Source: Streptomyces caniferus
GTDB taxonomy: Bacteria; Actinomycetota; Actinomycetes; Streptomycetales; Streptomycetaceae
Reading direction: 5' to 3'
Length of the DNA: 64,000 bases
Assembly: GCF_009811555.1 (NCBI RefSeq)
Contig: NZ_BLIN01000005.1
Location: 620,001-684,000 of the forward strand
Shown here: one piece after another, positions 35,184-43,683 of the stretch
How the letters are laid out: each line of letters begins with the position of its first letter
Position numbering within the stretch: the stretch's first letter is position 1
Notes under the pieces: model-generated
The model's database searches: none
What the model was told of the DNA's origin: nothing
What the model saw: the letters and a program-made list of their open reading frames with translations, nothing else
Position numbers and translations under genes: made by a program

Positions 35184-35828
35184 TTGACCTGCGCCGATGC
35201 AGTGACGAATGCGCCCGGACAGGCCGCGGAGCGGAAGGCCGGTTCAGGCGGCCCGGCCAAGGAAGCAACGCTCAGCGAGCGCAAAGGCGAGCGCACCCGT
35301 CGGCGCATTCTGGCGGCCGCACGACGGAAGTTCGCGGAGGTCGGCTTCGAGCGCGCCACCATCCGGGCCATTGCGACCGAAGCCGACGTGGACAAGTCCT
35401 CGGTGATCCAGTACTTCGGTTGCAAGCAGGACCTGTTCCGCGAGGCCGTCCACTGGCAGATCGCCCATGACGAACTCACCACCGACGACCCCGGCCATAC
35501 GGTGGAGAACCGCCTGCGCGGCATGCTGGACAACTGGGCGGCGGATCCGGACAGCCCCATGGCCGTGCTCCTGCGGACCAGCATGACGAGCGACGAAGCG
35601 GCAGAGCTGCTGCGCCGGCATGTCACCGCGGAGGTCACCGATCACATCGCCGCCACCATCGATACCCCCGACGCACGGCTGCGCGCCGCGGTGTTCAGCG
35701 CGATCATGATGGGCGTCGCCACCCAGCGCTTTCTGCTGCACATGCCCGGCCTGGCCGACGCGGACGTGGAGGACATCGTCCGGATCACCACTCCCCTGCT
35801 CCGCAGCCTCGTCGCCCCGGACGCGTGA
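35184..35828 (+). CDS. TetR/AcrR family regulator
   Basis: 214 residues. A TTG at 35184 is chosen because AAGGGGA lies seven bases before it; GTG at 35202 is the alternative. DNA-binding domain: RRRILAAARRKFAEVGFERA with the recognition turn IRAIATEADVDKSSVIQYF. The C-terminal part (NRLRGMLDNWAADPDSPMAV...) belongs to the TetR_C_17-like group. It probably regulates the upstream glycosyltransferase gene, whose promoter has an inverted repeat. Confidence 0.85.
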   Translation: MTCADAVTNAPGQAAERKAGSGGPAKEATLSERKGERTRRRILAAARRKFAEVGFERATIRAIATEADVDKSSVIQYFGCKQDLFREAVHWQIAHDELTTDDPGHTVENRLRGMLDNWAADPDSPMAVLLRTSMTSDEAAELLRRHVTAEVTDHIAATIDTPDARLRAAVFSAIMMGVATQRFLLHMPGLADADVEDIVRITTPLLRSLVAPDA

Positions 35829-35952
35829 GGCCTCAACCGCCACCACGAGACCCGGCGTCCGGCCCGCGACGAGACCTCACACGGCTACGACGCGCGCCGC
35901 ACCTCCGGTTCGCCGTCCAGGGAGCCAGAGGTGCGCCGCCCACCCTCATGGA

Positions 35953-36594
35953 GTGCAGTTGCCTCAGGCCCCTTCGCACGCCACCCATGTCCTGGTCGCG
36001 GCGTTTCCGACCTGTCTCGCCGCTGACGTGCGACGCGTCTTGGCTGTCGTACCGGACACCGGGCTCGCGCCGATGGACTCCTTCGAGGTCGAGGTGCAGG
36101 GCGAGACCGTCGACCTCCCCTCACGCATCTGCAACGAGGAGCCGGGCGCCGACTCGACCCGGCTCCTGACCGGAACCCAGCAGGTGATTTTGCATTGCCT
36201 GTACTCCCGGCACAGTGCGGGTCGGGTCCGCCAGCACCACCTCGAACAGCTCGTGGGGTCGAGGGAGCCGTGGGTGGTCCCGTTCGTGGTGCAGTTGGCC
36301 GGCGAGTACGTGCTGGAGATCCTTGAGGTGATCGGGCAGCGGCTTGCCGGCCTCGCCGTCCCGGGCTCTGCCGAGCGCAGGCTCTATGGGGAGTTCATCA
36401 CGCGGAACCCAGCGTTCTTCGCGCGCACGGAGCGACGAGTGGTGAGCTACTGGTCGTGCTACTACCGCTGGAAGTACCCGGTGTTCGGGGCCTATCCGGG
36501 GGGCGCACTGATGGAGGCGTTCCGGGCCGCCGCGTCGGAACAGCTGGGCGCACGGTGGCCACGCCATACGCCACCTCCGCTACGGGTGGCCTGA
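35953..36594 (+). CDS. Conserved-type hypothetical protein
   Basis: 213 residues starting at GTG 35953 or TTG 35959 (GGAG upstream fits the TTG). No signal or membrane segment. Notable stretches are TQQVILHCLYSRHSAGRVRQ, EPWVVPFVVQLAGEYVLEIL, NPAFFARTERRVVSYWSCYY and WKYPVFGAYPGGALMEAF. The aromatic-rich centre and clean codon use support a real gene. No domain is recognised. It stands between the TetR gene and a convergent secreted-protein gene. Confidence 0.65.
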   Translation: MQLPQAPSHATHVLVAAFPTCLAADVRRVLAVVPDTGLAPMDSFEVEVQGETVDLPSRICNEEPGADSTRLLTGTQQVILHCLYSRHSAGRVRQHHLEQLVGSREPWVVPFVVQLAGEYVLEILEVIGQRLAGLAVPGSAERRLYGEFITRNPAFFARTERRVVSYWSCYYRWKYPVFGAYPGGALMEAFRAAASEQLGARWPRHTPPPLRVA

Positions 36595-36733
36595 AGACGA
36601 CCCACGCCTTCCCGCCACCGAGGAGAGCAAGGCCCAGAGCCCGGGAGGGGATGCCCCGCATGGACCACGACAGGCCGTGAAGACGACGCGCGTGCGGCCC
36701 GGCACCGTGGGCGCCGGGCCGCAACGATGACGG

Positions 36734-37138
36734 TCAGCAGCCGGTGTTGTGCAGACCAGGTGTCTCGAAGTCACCCTGGCCCTCGACCGCCAGGACACCG
36801 TAGATGGTGCTGCAGCCCAGGTCCTGGTTCTTGAACTTGTACGTCTTGGTGTCCCCCTTCTTGACCGTGTACGCGTTGCTGAAGTGCTTCGAGTGGCCCT
36901 TCCGGTAACCGAACTTCACGGTCACCGCGGAACCGCCGGTCTTCCCGTACACGAGGTTCACGGTGTGGCCGCCGTCGATGATGCCCACACAGAACGAACC
37001 GTTGGACAGCGAGGTGCAAGAGGGGCCGGCGTTGCGGACCGCACCGGCCGGCTCGCCGGCCGAGGCCGGAGCCGTCAGGCCCGCGGCGGCGAGGAGGGAG
37101 GTGGCGGCTATGACGCCGACCCGAGTGTGGGTGCGCAT
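36734..37138 (-). CDS. Small secreted protein
   Basis: 134 residues. A clear Sec signal peptide (VGVIAATSLLAAAGLTAPAS, cleavage after ASAG) leads to a mature domain of about 105 residues with four Cys (PSCTSLSNGSFCVG, LGCSTI, final NTGC), so two disulfides are likely. A Lys-rich strand GYRKGHSKHF and TVKKGDTKTYKFKN suggests a beta-rich basic protein. AAGGACTC lies before the ATG. Function unknown; monocistronic. Confidence 0.75.
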   Translation of the reverse strand: MRTHTRVGVIAATSLLAAAGLTAPASAGEPAGAVRNAGPSCTSLSNGSFCVGIIDGGHTVNLVYGKTGGSAVTVKFGYRKGHSKHFSNAYTVKKGDTKTYKFKNQDLGCSTIYGVLAVEGQGDFETPGLHNTGC

Positions 37139-37681
37139 GGGGAGTCCTTTTCCTGCAGTGAGCTGAGTTGATCAGCGGCAAGATTACCCAGGCGAAATCA
37201 AGCCAACAAGACGGATCTGACATGAAAAATCGGACTCTCAGGTTCCGGCTGAGCCGTGAGGTTCAGCGGCGGCGAGACTCCCACCCCTCCGCCTGCCGAT
37301 GACACCTCGCCGAGCGGCCACCACGGGACTGGAAATTGCTCACCGGGCCATCGCGCAGGGCGCTTTGACGGTCAGTCGGGTCAGATGCGAGGTGTCCGAG
37401 TCCACCCGGCGCCGCCGGGCCGGCCGGGAGCGCGGGCAGTTCGGCGGGGTGGGGGGCGGTGCCGCGTGACCAGGCCAGGCGAGGGGCAGCGGCGTCATGC
37501 CCTCGACGGCCGGCCGACAAAGGCGGGATCGTATCGGATAGTTGTCGAGCGGTACCCGCTTTTGAGCATCATCGCTGAATCGATTCGTTTGCTCCATGCA
37601 AAGATTAGCGTGGCTCATGCCCCAGCAGTTCGCTGCGCCACAGTGCCCGCAGGCGCATTGTTGCGCCCTCCAGGAGGCATG
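37139..37681. other. Divergent intergenic region, no gene
   Basis: 543 bp between the starts of the small secreted protein and the DUF4142 gene. Two relatively A+T-rich patches (about 37180-37245 and 37540-37610) probably carry the two promoters. No clear -35/-10 pair or repeat was assigned. Confidence 0.4.
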
Positions 37682-38362
37682 ATGAAATCTCACGCTCGGA
37701 ATCCCAAGCAGGCAGGCAACCGTGGTCGGGTGCTCACCATAACGGTCGCTGTTCTGGCGGTCATCGCCACCGCATCCGTCTGGCTCTATCAGAGAAACAG
37801 CTCGGCCGGTGAATCGGTCTCCGCCAATCTGCCGGCGGCCGACGCGGGTCCGGCTGCCCCTCAGGCAGGTCAGGCCAGTGACACGGGCACTCTCTCCGCG
37901 CTGGACAAGACCTTTCTCACCAAGGTCCGCCAGGCGGGGCTGTGGGAGATGCCGGCCGGCCGGCTCTCCCAGACGCATGCGTCGAGCGAAGCCATCAAAC
38001 GCGCCGGCATGCATCTGCTCGAAGGTCACAGCAAACTCGACCAATTGGCCCGCGAGGATTCCAAGGCGTTGAATTCGCCCATCCCCGACGAGGCCACCCC
38101 CGAACAACAAGGGTGGGTCGACCAGCTGAAGAACGCCCGGGGCCACGCTTTCGACCAGCTTTTCGTGGACCTTCTGCGCGCATCGCACGGCAAGATCTTC
38201 GTCACCATCGGCGAGGTCCGTGCGACCACCAAGAATGACCTGATCCGGCGGCTGGCGACCCAGGCAAACAACACCGTTCAGGACCACATGGACGTGCTGG
38301 AGGACACCGGTCTCGTCACCGACGCCACGCTCGATGACGTCGCCTCCACCATTCCCAAGTGA
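37682..38362 (+). CDS. DUF4142 domain, membrane-anchored
   Basis: 226 residues. The second of two adjacent ATGs (37682) is at the better distance from AGGAGG. One N-terminal membrane helix (VLTITVAVLAVIATASVWLY) is followed by a disordered linker and the all-helical DUF4142 region: LSALDKTFLTKVRQAGLWEM, AGMHLLEGHSKLDQLARE, GHAFDQLFVDLLRASHGKIF and NNTVQDHMDVLEDTG. Conserved His residues face each other in a ferritin-like pattern. The family is extracytoplasmic and stress-associated; its biochemical role is unknown. Confidence 0.8.
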   Translation: MKSHARNPKQAGNRGRVLTITVAVLAVIATASVWLYQRNSSAGESVSANLPAADAGPAAPQAGQASDTGTLSALDKTFLTKVRQAGLWEMPAGRLSQTHASSEAIKRAGMHLLEGHSKLDQLAREDSKALNSPIPDEATPEQQGWVDQLKNARGHAFDQLFVDLLRASHGKIFVTIGEVRATTKNDLIRRLATQANNTVQDHMDVLEDTGLVTDATLDDVASTIPK

Positions 38363-38407
38363 GCGGACCGCCGTCGCGGGGTGGACCATTCAGGGCGCGC
38401 GCCGGAC

Positions 38408-38932
38408 TCAGGCCCCGCGCTGCGCCGAGGCGTCGACCCACCCCAGGGGGTGCAGCTCCAGGTCCTCCGCCGGCGGCTCACCCCCTGCCTCGTTGAGTGC
38501 GGCCAAGGCCTTGATGAGGGCCGTGCGCTGATCCGGGGCGAGCCGCTCGACGATCGCACTGATCTCGGCGCGGCGCCGGCTGGTGACGTTCTCCACGGTC
38601 CGACGTCCCTCGTCCGTGAGCCGCAGTACGGTTTCGCGGCGGTTGTCGGGGTTGGTCTGCCGGTCCGCCAGCCCCGCGGCAATGAGCCGGTCCACCATGC
38701 GCATCGCGGTCGAGGGGGCGACCTGGAGCAGTTCGGCGAGGGCGACCAACTTGGCGGAGCCGCGCGTGGAGAGCACCACCAGCATCCGGAACTGCGGCAG
38801 CGTCACCCGCTCCTCGACCTCTGCCAGCGAACGCGCAGACACCGCTACCAACAGCCTCGACGCCGTGAGCACCGCCCGGGTCACCGCGTCCACATCATCC
38901 ACGTCCCGCACAGGGGCTTCACGCTCGGCCAT
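38408..38932 (-). CDS. MarR family regulator
   Basis: 174 residues. Winged-helix domain: LPQFRMLVVLSTRGSAKLVA, then the recognition helix ELLQVAPSTAMRMVDRLIA and the wing LADRQTNPDNRRETVLRLT. The ends form the dimer helices. It is divergent from a deazaflavin-dependent reductase gene, with a 23-bp palindrome between them that is a natural autoregulatory operator. Confidence 0.87.
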   Translation of the reverse strand: MAEREAPVRDVDDVDAVTRAVLTASRLLVAVSARSLAEVEERVTLPQFRMLVVLSTRGSAKLVALAELLQVAPSTAMRMVDRLIAAGLADRQTNPDNRRETVLRLTDEGRRTVENVTSRRRAEISAIVERLAPDQRTALIKALAALNEAGGEPPAEDLELHPLGWVDASAQRGA

Positions 38933-39066
38933 TCCTTCTTTCTACCGTGCTTTGCTCCCTGCGGACTCACTCGGCCACCCGGGGCGGCCGTTATGGGGCA
39001 GCTACGGTCCTCCGGCCACGGCACGCCCTCCCTTGTGCGCCGGACTTCCGGCCGCACCCGGCCCCC

Positions 39067-39089
39067 TACCTTTAGACTGTGCAAAGGTA
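39067..39089. promoter_or_regulatory. 23-bp palindromic operator (MarR candidate)
   Basis: TACCTTT (39067-39073) and AAAGGTA (39083-39089) are perfect 7-bp inverted halves around a 9-bp spacer, in the divergent region between marR-type gene and reductase gene. Size and symmetry fit a MarR dimer site. Assignment to this MarR is inference. Confidence 0.6.
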
Positions 39090-39191
39090 ACCTGGGCGAA
39101 GGCTGAACGAGGACCGGCCGCAGGCTTGTTGTGCGGGGCGACTTACCGGCATCGCCATCGGTCGAGGCCTCCCGATTTCCGGAGGGCGACG

Positions 39192-39704
39192 ATGAGGCAA
39201 CCGTTCGCGACAGAAGGACGCCCGCAACTGCCCACCGGATGGCGGCGTTTGCTGGCTCGGCTGCCGATCCGCCTCTACCGCGCAGGTCTCGGGCCGCTCT
39301 TCGGCAAACGGCTGCTCCTGTTGCATCACACCGGTCGCGTCACGGGTCTCCGCCGCAGCGTGGTCCTGGAAGTCATCGCGTACGAGCGGACGGGCGACAC
39401 CCTCAGCTGGACGATCACGTCCGGTTTTGGCCCGGCCGCGGCCTGGTACCAGAACCTGCGCCGGGCCCCACGGACCACGATCCAGTTCGGCAGTCGCCAC
39501 TACTGCACCACCGCGCATTTCCTCCCCCCGGAAGACGGCGCCGCCCTCATGGCCCGTTACGCTCCCCGGCATCCACGGCTCGCCCGCCGCCTGTGCGCCT
39601 TCATGGGCTTCGAGGTGGACGGCAGCGAAGCGGCGTTCCGCAGGGCCGGGCGATCCATCCCGTTCGTACGCCTGGAGGCCTCGCCCGGACAGCGAGCCCG
39701 GTGA
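39192..39704 (+). CDS. Deazaflavin (F420)-dependent nitroreductase-family protein
   Basis: 170 residues, ATG at 39192 five bases after GGAGGG. This is a DDN-like split-barrel fold: LLLHHTGRVTGLRRSVVLEV, WTITSGFGPAAAWYQNLRRA with the typical WYxNL motif, ARTTIQFGSRHY, and a C-terminal PFVRLE. Relatives use F420H2 to reduce quinones or nitro compounds. Probably repressed by the divergent MarR protein. Confidence 0.85.
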   Translation: MRQPFATEGRPQLPTGWRRLLARLPIRLYRAGLGPLFGKRLLLLHHTGRVTGLRRSVVLEVIAYERTGDTLSWTITSGFGPAAAWYQNLRRAPRTTIQFGSRHYCTTAHFLPPEDGAALMARYAPRHPRLARRLCAFMGFEVDGSEAAFRRAGRSIPFVRLEASPGQRAR

Positions 39705-39959
39705 TCCGTCAACAGCGGTTCCGGCGGCCCGTCGATGGTGGTTCCGGTGGCTTCTCGCCCTCGCCCGCGCCCCCTCGGCGTGGACCACAGCGCCGGCCGG
39801 CCCCGGGATCCGGATGCGGCGGAGGCGTATAGAGCGCGGCAGCGGCCGGAGCGGCGGCGATGATCGCCGCTACGTGTCCGGGCAGTACGCCGTCGCCGGT
39901 GGCCGCCGCAGACGGTCGGGCGGGGCCCACGGGGCGAACGGGGCCGATGGGCCGTACCG

Positions 39960-40670
39960 TCATGAGGATGCGCGAAGACGTCGAAGGCGGGGGCATGGGG
40001 CGGCGGCTTGCGCGAGCAGGGTGCGGATCTCCCGTTTCGCCTGGTCACAGTCGCTCACGGATGCCGAGAAGGGCAGTCGGGCGTCGTGTCCGCCGCGGGC
40101 ATGCTCGAGCCGCAGCACCAGGCCGTAGCGATCGAGGCGCACCGGACGGATGCGGACGACGCCGAGCAGGTGCCTGGCCGGGACCAGGGCGGCCAGTCGT
40201 GTCGTGGTGTCGGTGCGGGTATCGAGGTGGGCCAGGAGGTCGGCCTCGTACGGCGCGAGTGGATCGGGGTGGGCGAGAGCCAGGTCGTCGCGGCTGAAGC
40301 GGGTGGCCGTGTCGTCCTCGTCGAGGGTGCCGTGAACGGGGCGGAACCGCCAGGCGCCAGCGGGTCCGTGGGCGGCGAGGGAGCCGCGCAGCGTGAGCCG
40401 CGCACGGACGCGGTGACGGACCGGGGTCGGTGCGATATCGGTGAATTCCAGGATCGCGGCGAGGTCGCCCGGGGGCACGTCGGCGGGTGCCGTGCGCCGG
40501 CGACGTCCCGGGAGTTCGTCGAGGGTCAATCGGCCCGAGGAGTGCACCGTGTGCGCATCGATCAGGCGGCCGGCCCCTCCTTCCGTGGTGACCTTGAGCG
40601 AAGAGGCCGCCGCGAGTATCGAGCGGGCCCGCTCCGCCGTGGTGGGTTCGGTGCGGTGACGTGCCTCCAT
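39960..40670 (-). CDS. DUF2470-containing protein, iron-regulated
   Basis: 236 residues, ATG at 40670 behind GAGGAGG. DUF2470 forms the C-terminal part of haem-degrading HugZ-like proteins; here RARSILAAASSLKVTTEGGA opens the sequence, and the C-terminal section ends CDQAKREIRTLLAQA. It has no membrane segment. An iron box 14 bp upstream of the ribosome site predicts expression only under iron limitation. A role in haem or siderophore iron use is inferred from this and from the divergent enterochelin esterase relic. Confidence 0.75.
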   Translation of the reverse strand: MEARHRTEPTTAERARSILAAASSLKVTTEGGAGRLIDAHTVHSSGRLTLDELPGRRRRTAPADVPPGDLAAILEFTDIAPTPVRHRVRARLTLRGSLAAHGPAGAWRFRPVHGTLDEDDTATRFSRDDLALAHPDPLAPYEADLLAHLDTRTDTTTRLAALVPARHLLGVVRIRPVRLDRYGLVLRLEHARGGHDARLPFSASVSDCDQAKREIRTLLAQAAAPCPRLRRLRASS

Positions 40671-40683
40671 CGGGACCTCCTCA

Positions 40684-40702
40684 TTAGGTAAGGCTTACCT
40701 TA
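40684..40702. promoter_or_regulatory. Iron box (DmdR/IdeR site)
   Basis: TTAGGTAAGGCTTACCTTA is a near-perfect palindrome matching the actinobacterial DtxR/IdeR consensus (TTAGGTTAGGCTCACCTAA). It lies between the DUF2470 gene and the divergent enterochelin esterase relic, so it once controlled both directions. Confidence 0.85.
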
Positions 40703-40708
40703 CAAGGG

Positions 40709-41156
40709 TTCGCCGCCTCCCTGCGCACCCGGCTGCCCGGCACCGACATCTGGTACCTGACCTGTCGGCTGGGCGCCGACCACCGCGGCTCCTACTTGAT
40801 CGTCGCCGACATCTCACCGGGTCCGGGTGGTGCTCGACGGTGCCGCGGCGTATCTCCGTACGCCGGTCCCGCCGGGGCTGAGGCGGGGCGTGCGGCAGCT
40901 CGTAGACCAAGTGGTCGCAGCGGCCCTCCCCCGCCCGGACCACCGCTCTTCGCACACCACGCACCACGACATCCGTATCCACCTCGAAGCCGGCCTGCAC
41001 GAAGGCCCGTCGGCCGCCCTCCCCGTCGACGCGCTCCACAGCGGCCTCGCCGAACACGGTGTCACCGTCAGCCGCACCGACTTCAACGGCGCCCACGACT
41101 ACGCCTGCTGGCGCGGCGGACTGGCCGACGTCCTGGTCTCGCTTCTCGGCCGCTGA
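40709..41156 (+). pseudogene. Enterochelin esterase (Fes-like) relic
   Basis: From 40709 one frame reads LPGTDIWYLTCRLGADHRGS, YLIVADISPG, the end of the Fes N-terminal domain. A second frame from about 40827 ends in VSRTDFNGAHDYACWRGGL and ADVLVSLLGR, the Fes C-terminus with its catalytic His. The middle of the enzyme, including the serine nucleophile motif, is gone, and there is no start. The intact gene would release iron from tris-catecholate siderophores. Confidence 0.65.
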
Positions 41157-41251
41157 TCCTGCGAACCCCTGGGCATCCCGGGCACCCCGGGTATCGCCAT
41201 CGCAGATCCGACGAGGCCCCCCAAGACTCCCGAGGCCCGGCCTTTTTTCAC

Positions 41252-41785
41252 TCAGCCGTTCCGTACGAACTGGGCCATGCGGAGGCCCGGTACGGGTGAG
41301 AAATCGGCTGCACGCCGGAAGCCGAGCCGTTCGTACAGCTTCACGGCGGGCCGGTTGGCCGCTCCGGTGCTGACTCTCACCCGACCGCTGTCGACCACCT
41401 TGGTCAGCAGGTGGTCCAGCAGGCAGGAGGCAAGGCCCCGGCGGAACCAGGCAGGGTCCACACAGACCCGGTCGATATGGGTGAGGCGCCGGCCAGTGTC
41501 GGTCTGCCAGGCCACAAAGGCGGCCACCGTTCCGTCGCCGCTCACCGCCCCCAGCCAACTCAGGGGCCGGGCCGTCATGTCCTGGAGGGATTCGGACAGG
41601 GCGGGGATGCCGTCGAAACCGATGAGTTCGGCCTCGACGGCATAGGCGCGCAAACCCACCGCGTGCACGGTGGCCGCGACCGTGGCATCGCTCAGGTCCA
41701 GCTCGCGGACCAGCATGCCGGGTGGCATCGGCGTGCGGGGAGAGGAACGAGCCAGGTCATTGTCGGACGGGCCGTTGTCGGACAT
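41252..41785 (-). CDS. GNAT family N-acetyltransferase
   Basis: 177 residues, single GNAT domain. The acetyl-CoA binding loop is VDPAWFRRGLASCLLDHLL (RRGLAS), followed by RVRVSTGAANRPAVKLYERL and GFRRAADF. The substrate is unknown. A more downstream ATG (MPPGML) is possible, since the first 20 residues look disordered. Monocistronic. Confidence 0.85.
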   Translation of the reverse strand: MSDNGPSDNDLARSSPRTPMPPGMLVRELDLSDATVAATVHAVGLRAYAVEAELIGFDGIPALSESLQDMTARPLSWLGAVSGDGTVAAFVAWQTDTGRRLTHIDRVCVDPAWFRRGLASCLLDHLLTKVVDSGRVRVSTGAANRPAVKLYERLGFRRAADFSPVPGLRMAQFVRNG

Positions 41786-41891
41786 GCGCCCATGCTAGGG
41801 CTGGGCCCGACGCCGATCTCGGTCGAGCACGCCCGCTGCGGGCCCCGCCGCGCCATGACCGGCGCGGCGGGGCCCGCCAACGGGAAGCCGG

Positions 41892-42578
41892 TCAGTGCTG
41901 GGGGCGGGGGCGGGGGCCGGAGTGGAACAGGGGCCACCGCCTGGGGGCGGATCCCGGGGTGAGGTGGCGGGCGACTTCGGCGCGCATCTTGAGCGCGTGG
42001 AAGACCTCGACCGCGCCCAGGACGAGGGCCATGATGCCGACCACCAAGGTCAGCGCGGCGATCGAGCCGAACGGCGACACGATCAGCACGATGCCCGCCA
42101 GAGTCGTGAGGATGCCCAGGAACATCTGCCAGCCGCGCGCTGGGATGCCCTCGGCGGAGGCCGCCGTGGCGGTCATCATGATGCCGCGGATCAGCCAGCC
42201 GAAGCCGATCCACAGTGCGAGCAGCAGAATCGATTCCAGGGTGCCCCGGAAGCAGACCAGGCCCAGCAGGACGGAGAGCGCACCCGTGACGAAATGCAGC
42301 ACCCGCAGATGCCGTGGGACGTGCGTCCCGAAGGCAGCGGCCAGCTGGAAGACACCGATGGCCAGCAGGTAGATGCCGAAGAGCACGCCGACGACCCGCA
42401 GGGTCTGGCTCGGCCAGGCCAGGGCGACGACGCCCAGGGCGATCGCGGCCAAGCCCATGGTGAGCAGGAATTGCCAGCCCATGTTCGCCAGGGCGCTCAG
42501 GCCCTCGTCCGGGGAAACGTCTCGTGTCCCGGTGTCGCGCGGAGGGCCGGTGTCTGAGGAATCGGAGGGGTGTGTCAT
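41892..42578 (-). CDS. HdeD family membrane protein (DUF308)
   Basis: 228 residues from the ATG at 42578, eight bases after GGAGGAGG. A disordered acidic start is followed by six membrane helices in three pairs: GWQFLLTMGLAAIALGVVAL, VVGVLFGIYLLAIGVFQLAA, VLHFVTGALSVLLGLVCF, ILLLALWIGFGWLIRGIM, MFLGILTTLAGIVLIVSPFG and LVVGIMALVLGAVEVFHAL. This is the acid-resistance HdeD topology. The function in actinobacteria is not defined. Confidence 0.85.
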   Translation of the reverse strand: MTHPSDSSDTGPPRDTGTRDVSPDEGLSALANMGWQFLLTMGLAAIALGVVALAWPSQTLRVVGVLFGIYLLAIGVFQLAAAFGTHVPRHLRVLHFVTGALSVLLGLVCFRGTLESILLLALWIGFGWLIRGIMMTATAASAEGIPARGWQMFLGILTTLAGIVLIVSPFGSIAALTLVVGIMALVLGAVEVFHALKMRAEVARHLTPGSAPRRWPLFHSGPRPRPQH

Positions 42579-43074
42579 GCCGTCTGCCTCCTCCACGGAA
42601 GAGCACGGTCGGTCGGTCCGGTTCCATCGTCACCCGCCCGGCCCCGTCCCGCCTGGCAGAAGCTCCCGGGCCGCGTCCGTGGCCACGGCTGCCCCTCCGC
42701 ACCCCGACCAGGCAGGACGGCCCACCGCGCGTCGGCCGTGCGCCCATGGGTTGCAGCGCGCTCGGTGACGGGATTGCATGGAAAGCAGAGGCCCCGAGAT
42801 CCGCAGGGCACACCACAGGGCACCACGGGGCCGCCCCCTCGCCGGGGTAGCGGTCGTCCCCGGCCTCTCTCCCTCCCTACGCGCCTCACGGTGCTCACGG
42901 CGATGGGCTCTCGGCCCTGCGTACCGCGGCGGTGTGCGCCTCGCCTACCTGCGCCTCGCCTACCTGTCCCTCGACGGTGCCGGACTCGTACAGCTCGACA
43001 ATGCGCCGGATGTCGCGGGACATCGCGGATATCGCGGATGTCGCGGGATCACGGCCGGCGAAGAGAGGCGTGGC
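42579..43074. repeat. Intergenic with short direct repeats
   Basis: 496 bp without a supported gene. A 15-bp unit (GCGCCTCGCCTACCT) is repeated at about 42936-42966. Four 9-10 bp units of the type GATRTCGCG lie at 43008-43050, just before the VOC gene ribosome site (AGAGAGGCG). Confidence 0.5.
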
Positions 43075-43527
43075 ATGGACAACGACGGTCTTCCGGCCCC
43101 GAGCGAGGGGCTGCTGGTGACGCACTTCCTGACGGTGCGTGATGTGGCGCGATCGCGCCGCTTCTACAGCGAGGTGATCGGCGGGCGGGTGGTCCTGGCG
43201 GAGAACCCGTGCATTGTGCGGCTCGCCAACAGCTGGATCATCATGAACCCGGGCGGCGGCCCGACTCCCGACAAGCCGGAAGTGACGCTGGTCCCGCCCG
43301 ACGACCCGCACACCGTCTCCGCCTTCATCAATCTGCGGGTCGCCGACATCGAGGCCTGCTATGCCCAATGGAGCGCGAAGGGGGCCGAGTTCCTGACGCC
43401 GCCGATCGACCGACGGGCCGAGATCCGCTGCTACCTGCGCGACCCCGACGGCTATCTGATCGAGGTCGGCCAGGCCACCGGCATGCTGGAAGGCATTTTC
43501 GCCCGTACCGACAAGGATTCCGGGTAG
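43075..43527 (+). CDS. VOC family protein
   Basis: 150 residues. It has two VOC half-domains. The first starts LLVTHFLTVRDVARSRRFYS with a His ligand; the centre is VRLANSWIIMNPGGGPTPDK; the second half has AFINLRVADIEACYAQWSA and the Glu in YLRDPDGYLIEVGQATG. The ATG at 43075 is chosen over longer frames because the conserved domain starts right after it. Relatives are glyoxalases or bleomycin-binding proteins; the substrate is unknown. Confidence 0.85.
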   Translation: MDNDGLPAPSEGLLVTHFLTVRDVARSRRFYSEVIGGRVVLAENPCIVRLANSWIIMNPGGGPTPDKPEVTLVPPDDPHTVSAFINLRVADIEACYAQWSAKGAEFLTPPIDRRAEIRCYLRDPDGYLIEVGQATGMLEGIFARTDKDSG

Positions 43528-43683
43528 CCCGGCCGCAGTGCAGGCCTTGCCGGGGCCCGGGCGGCGGAGGTCACGACCACCACCTGTCCGCCTGTCCGGC
43601 TGTCCGGTTCCGATGCGACGTGGGGCCTCCGCTCGGCAGATGCCCCACGCCACGTCATCTCATCTCATCTCATCCGGAACGCT

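Noticed and set aside
39709..39963. Small Pro/Ala-rich frame between the reductase and DUF2470 genes, with one hydrophobic run
   Set aside because: No ribosome site, overlaps the end of a real gene, low complexity.
42940..43050. Direct repeats that could be a CRISPR-like array
   Set aside because: Units are 9-15 bp without regular spacers or cas genes.
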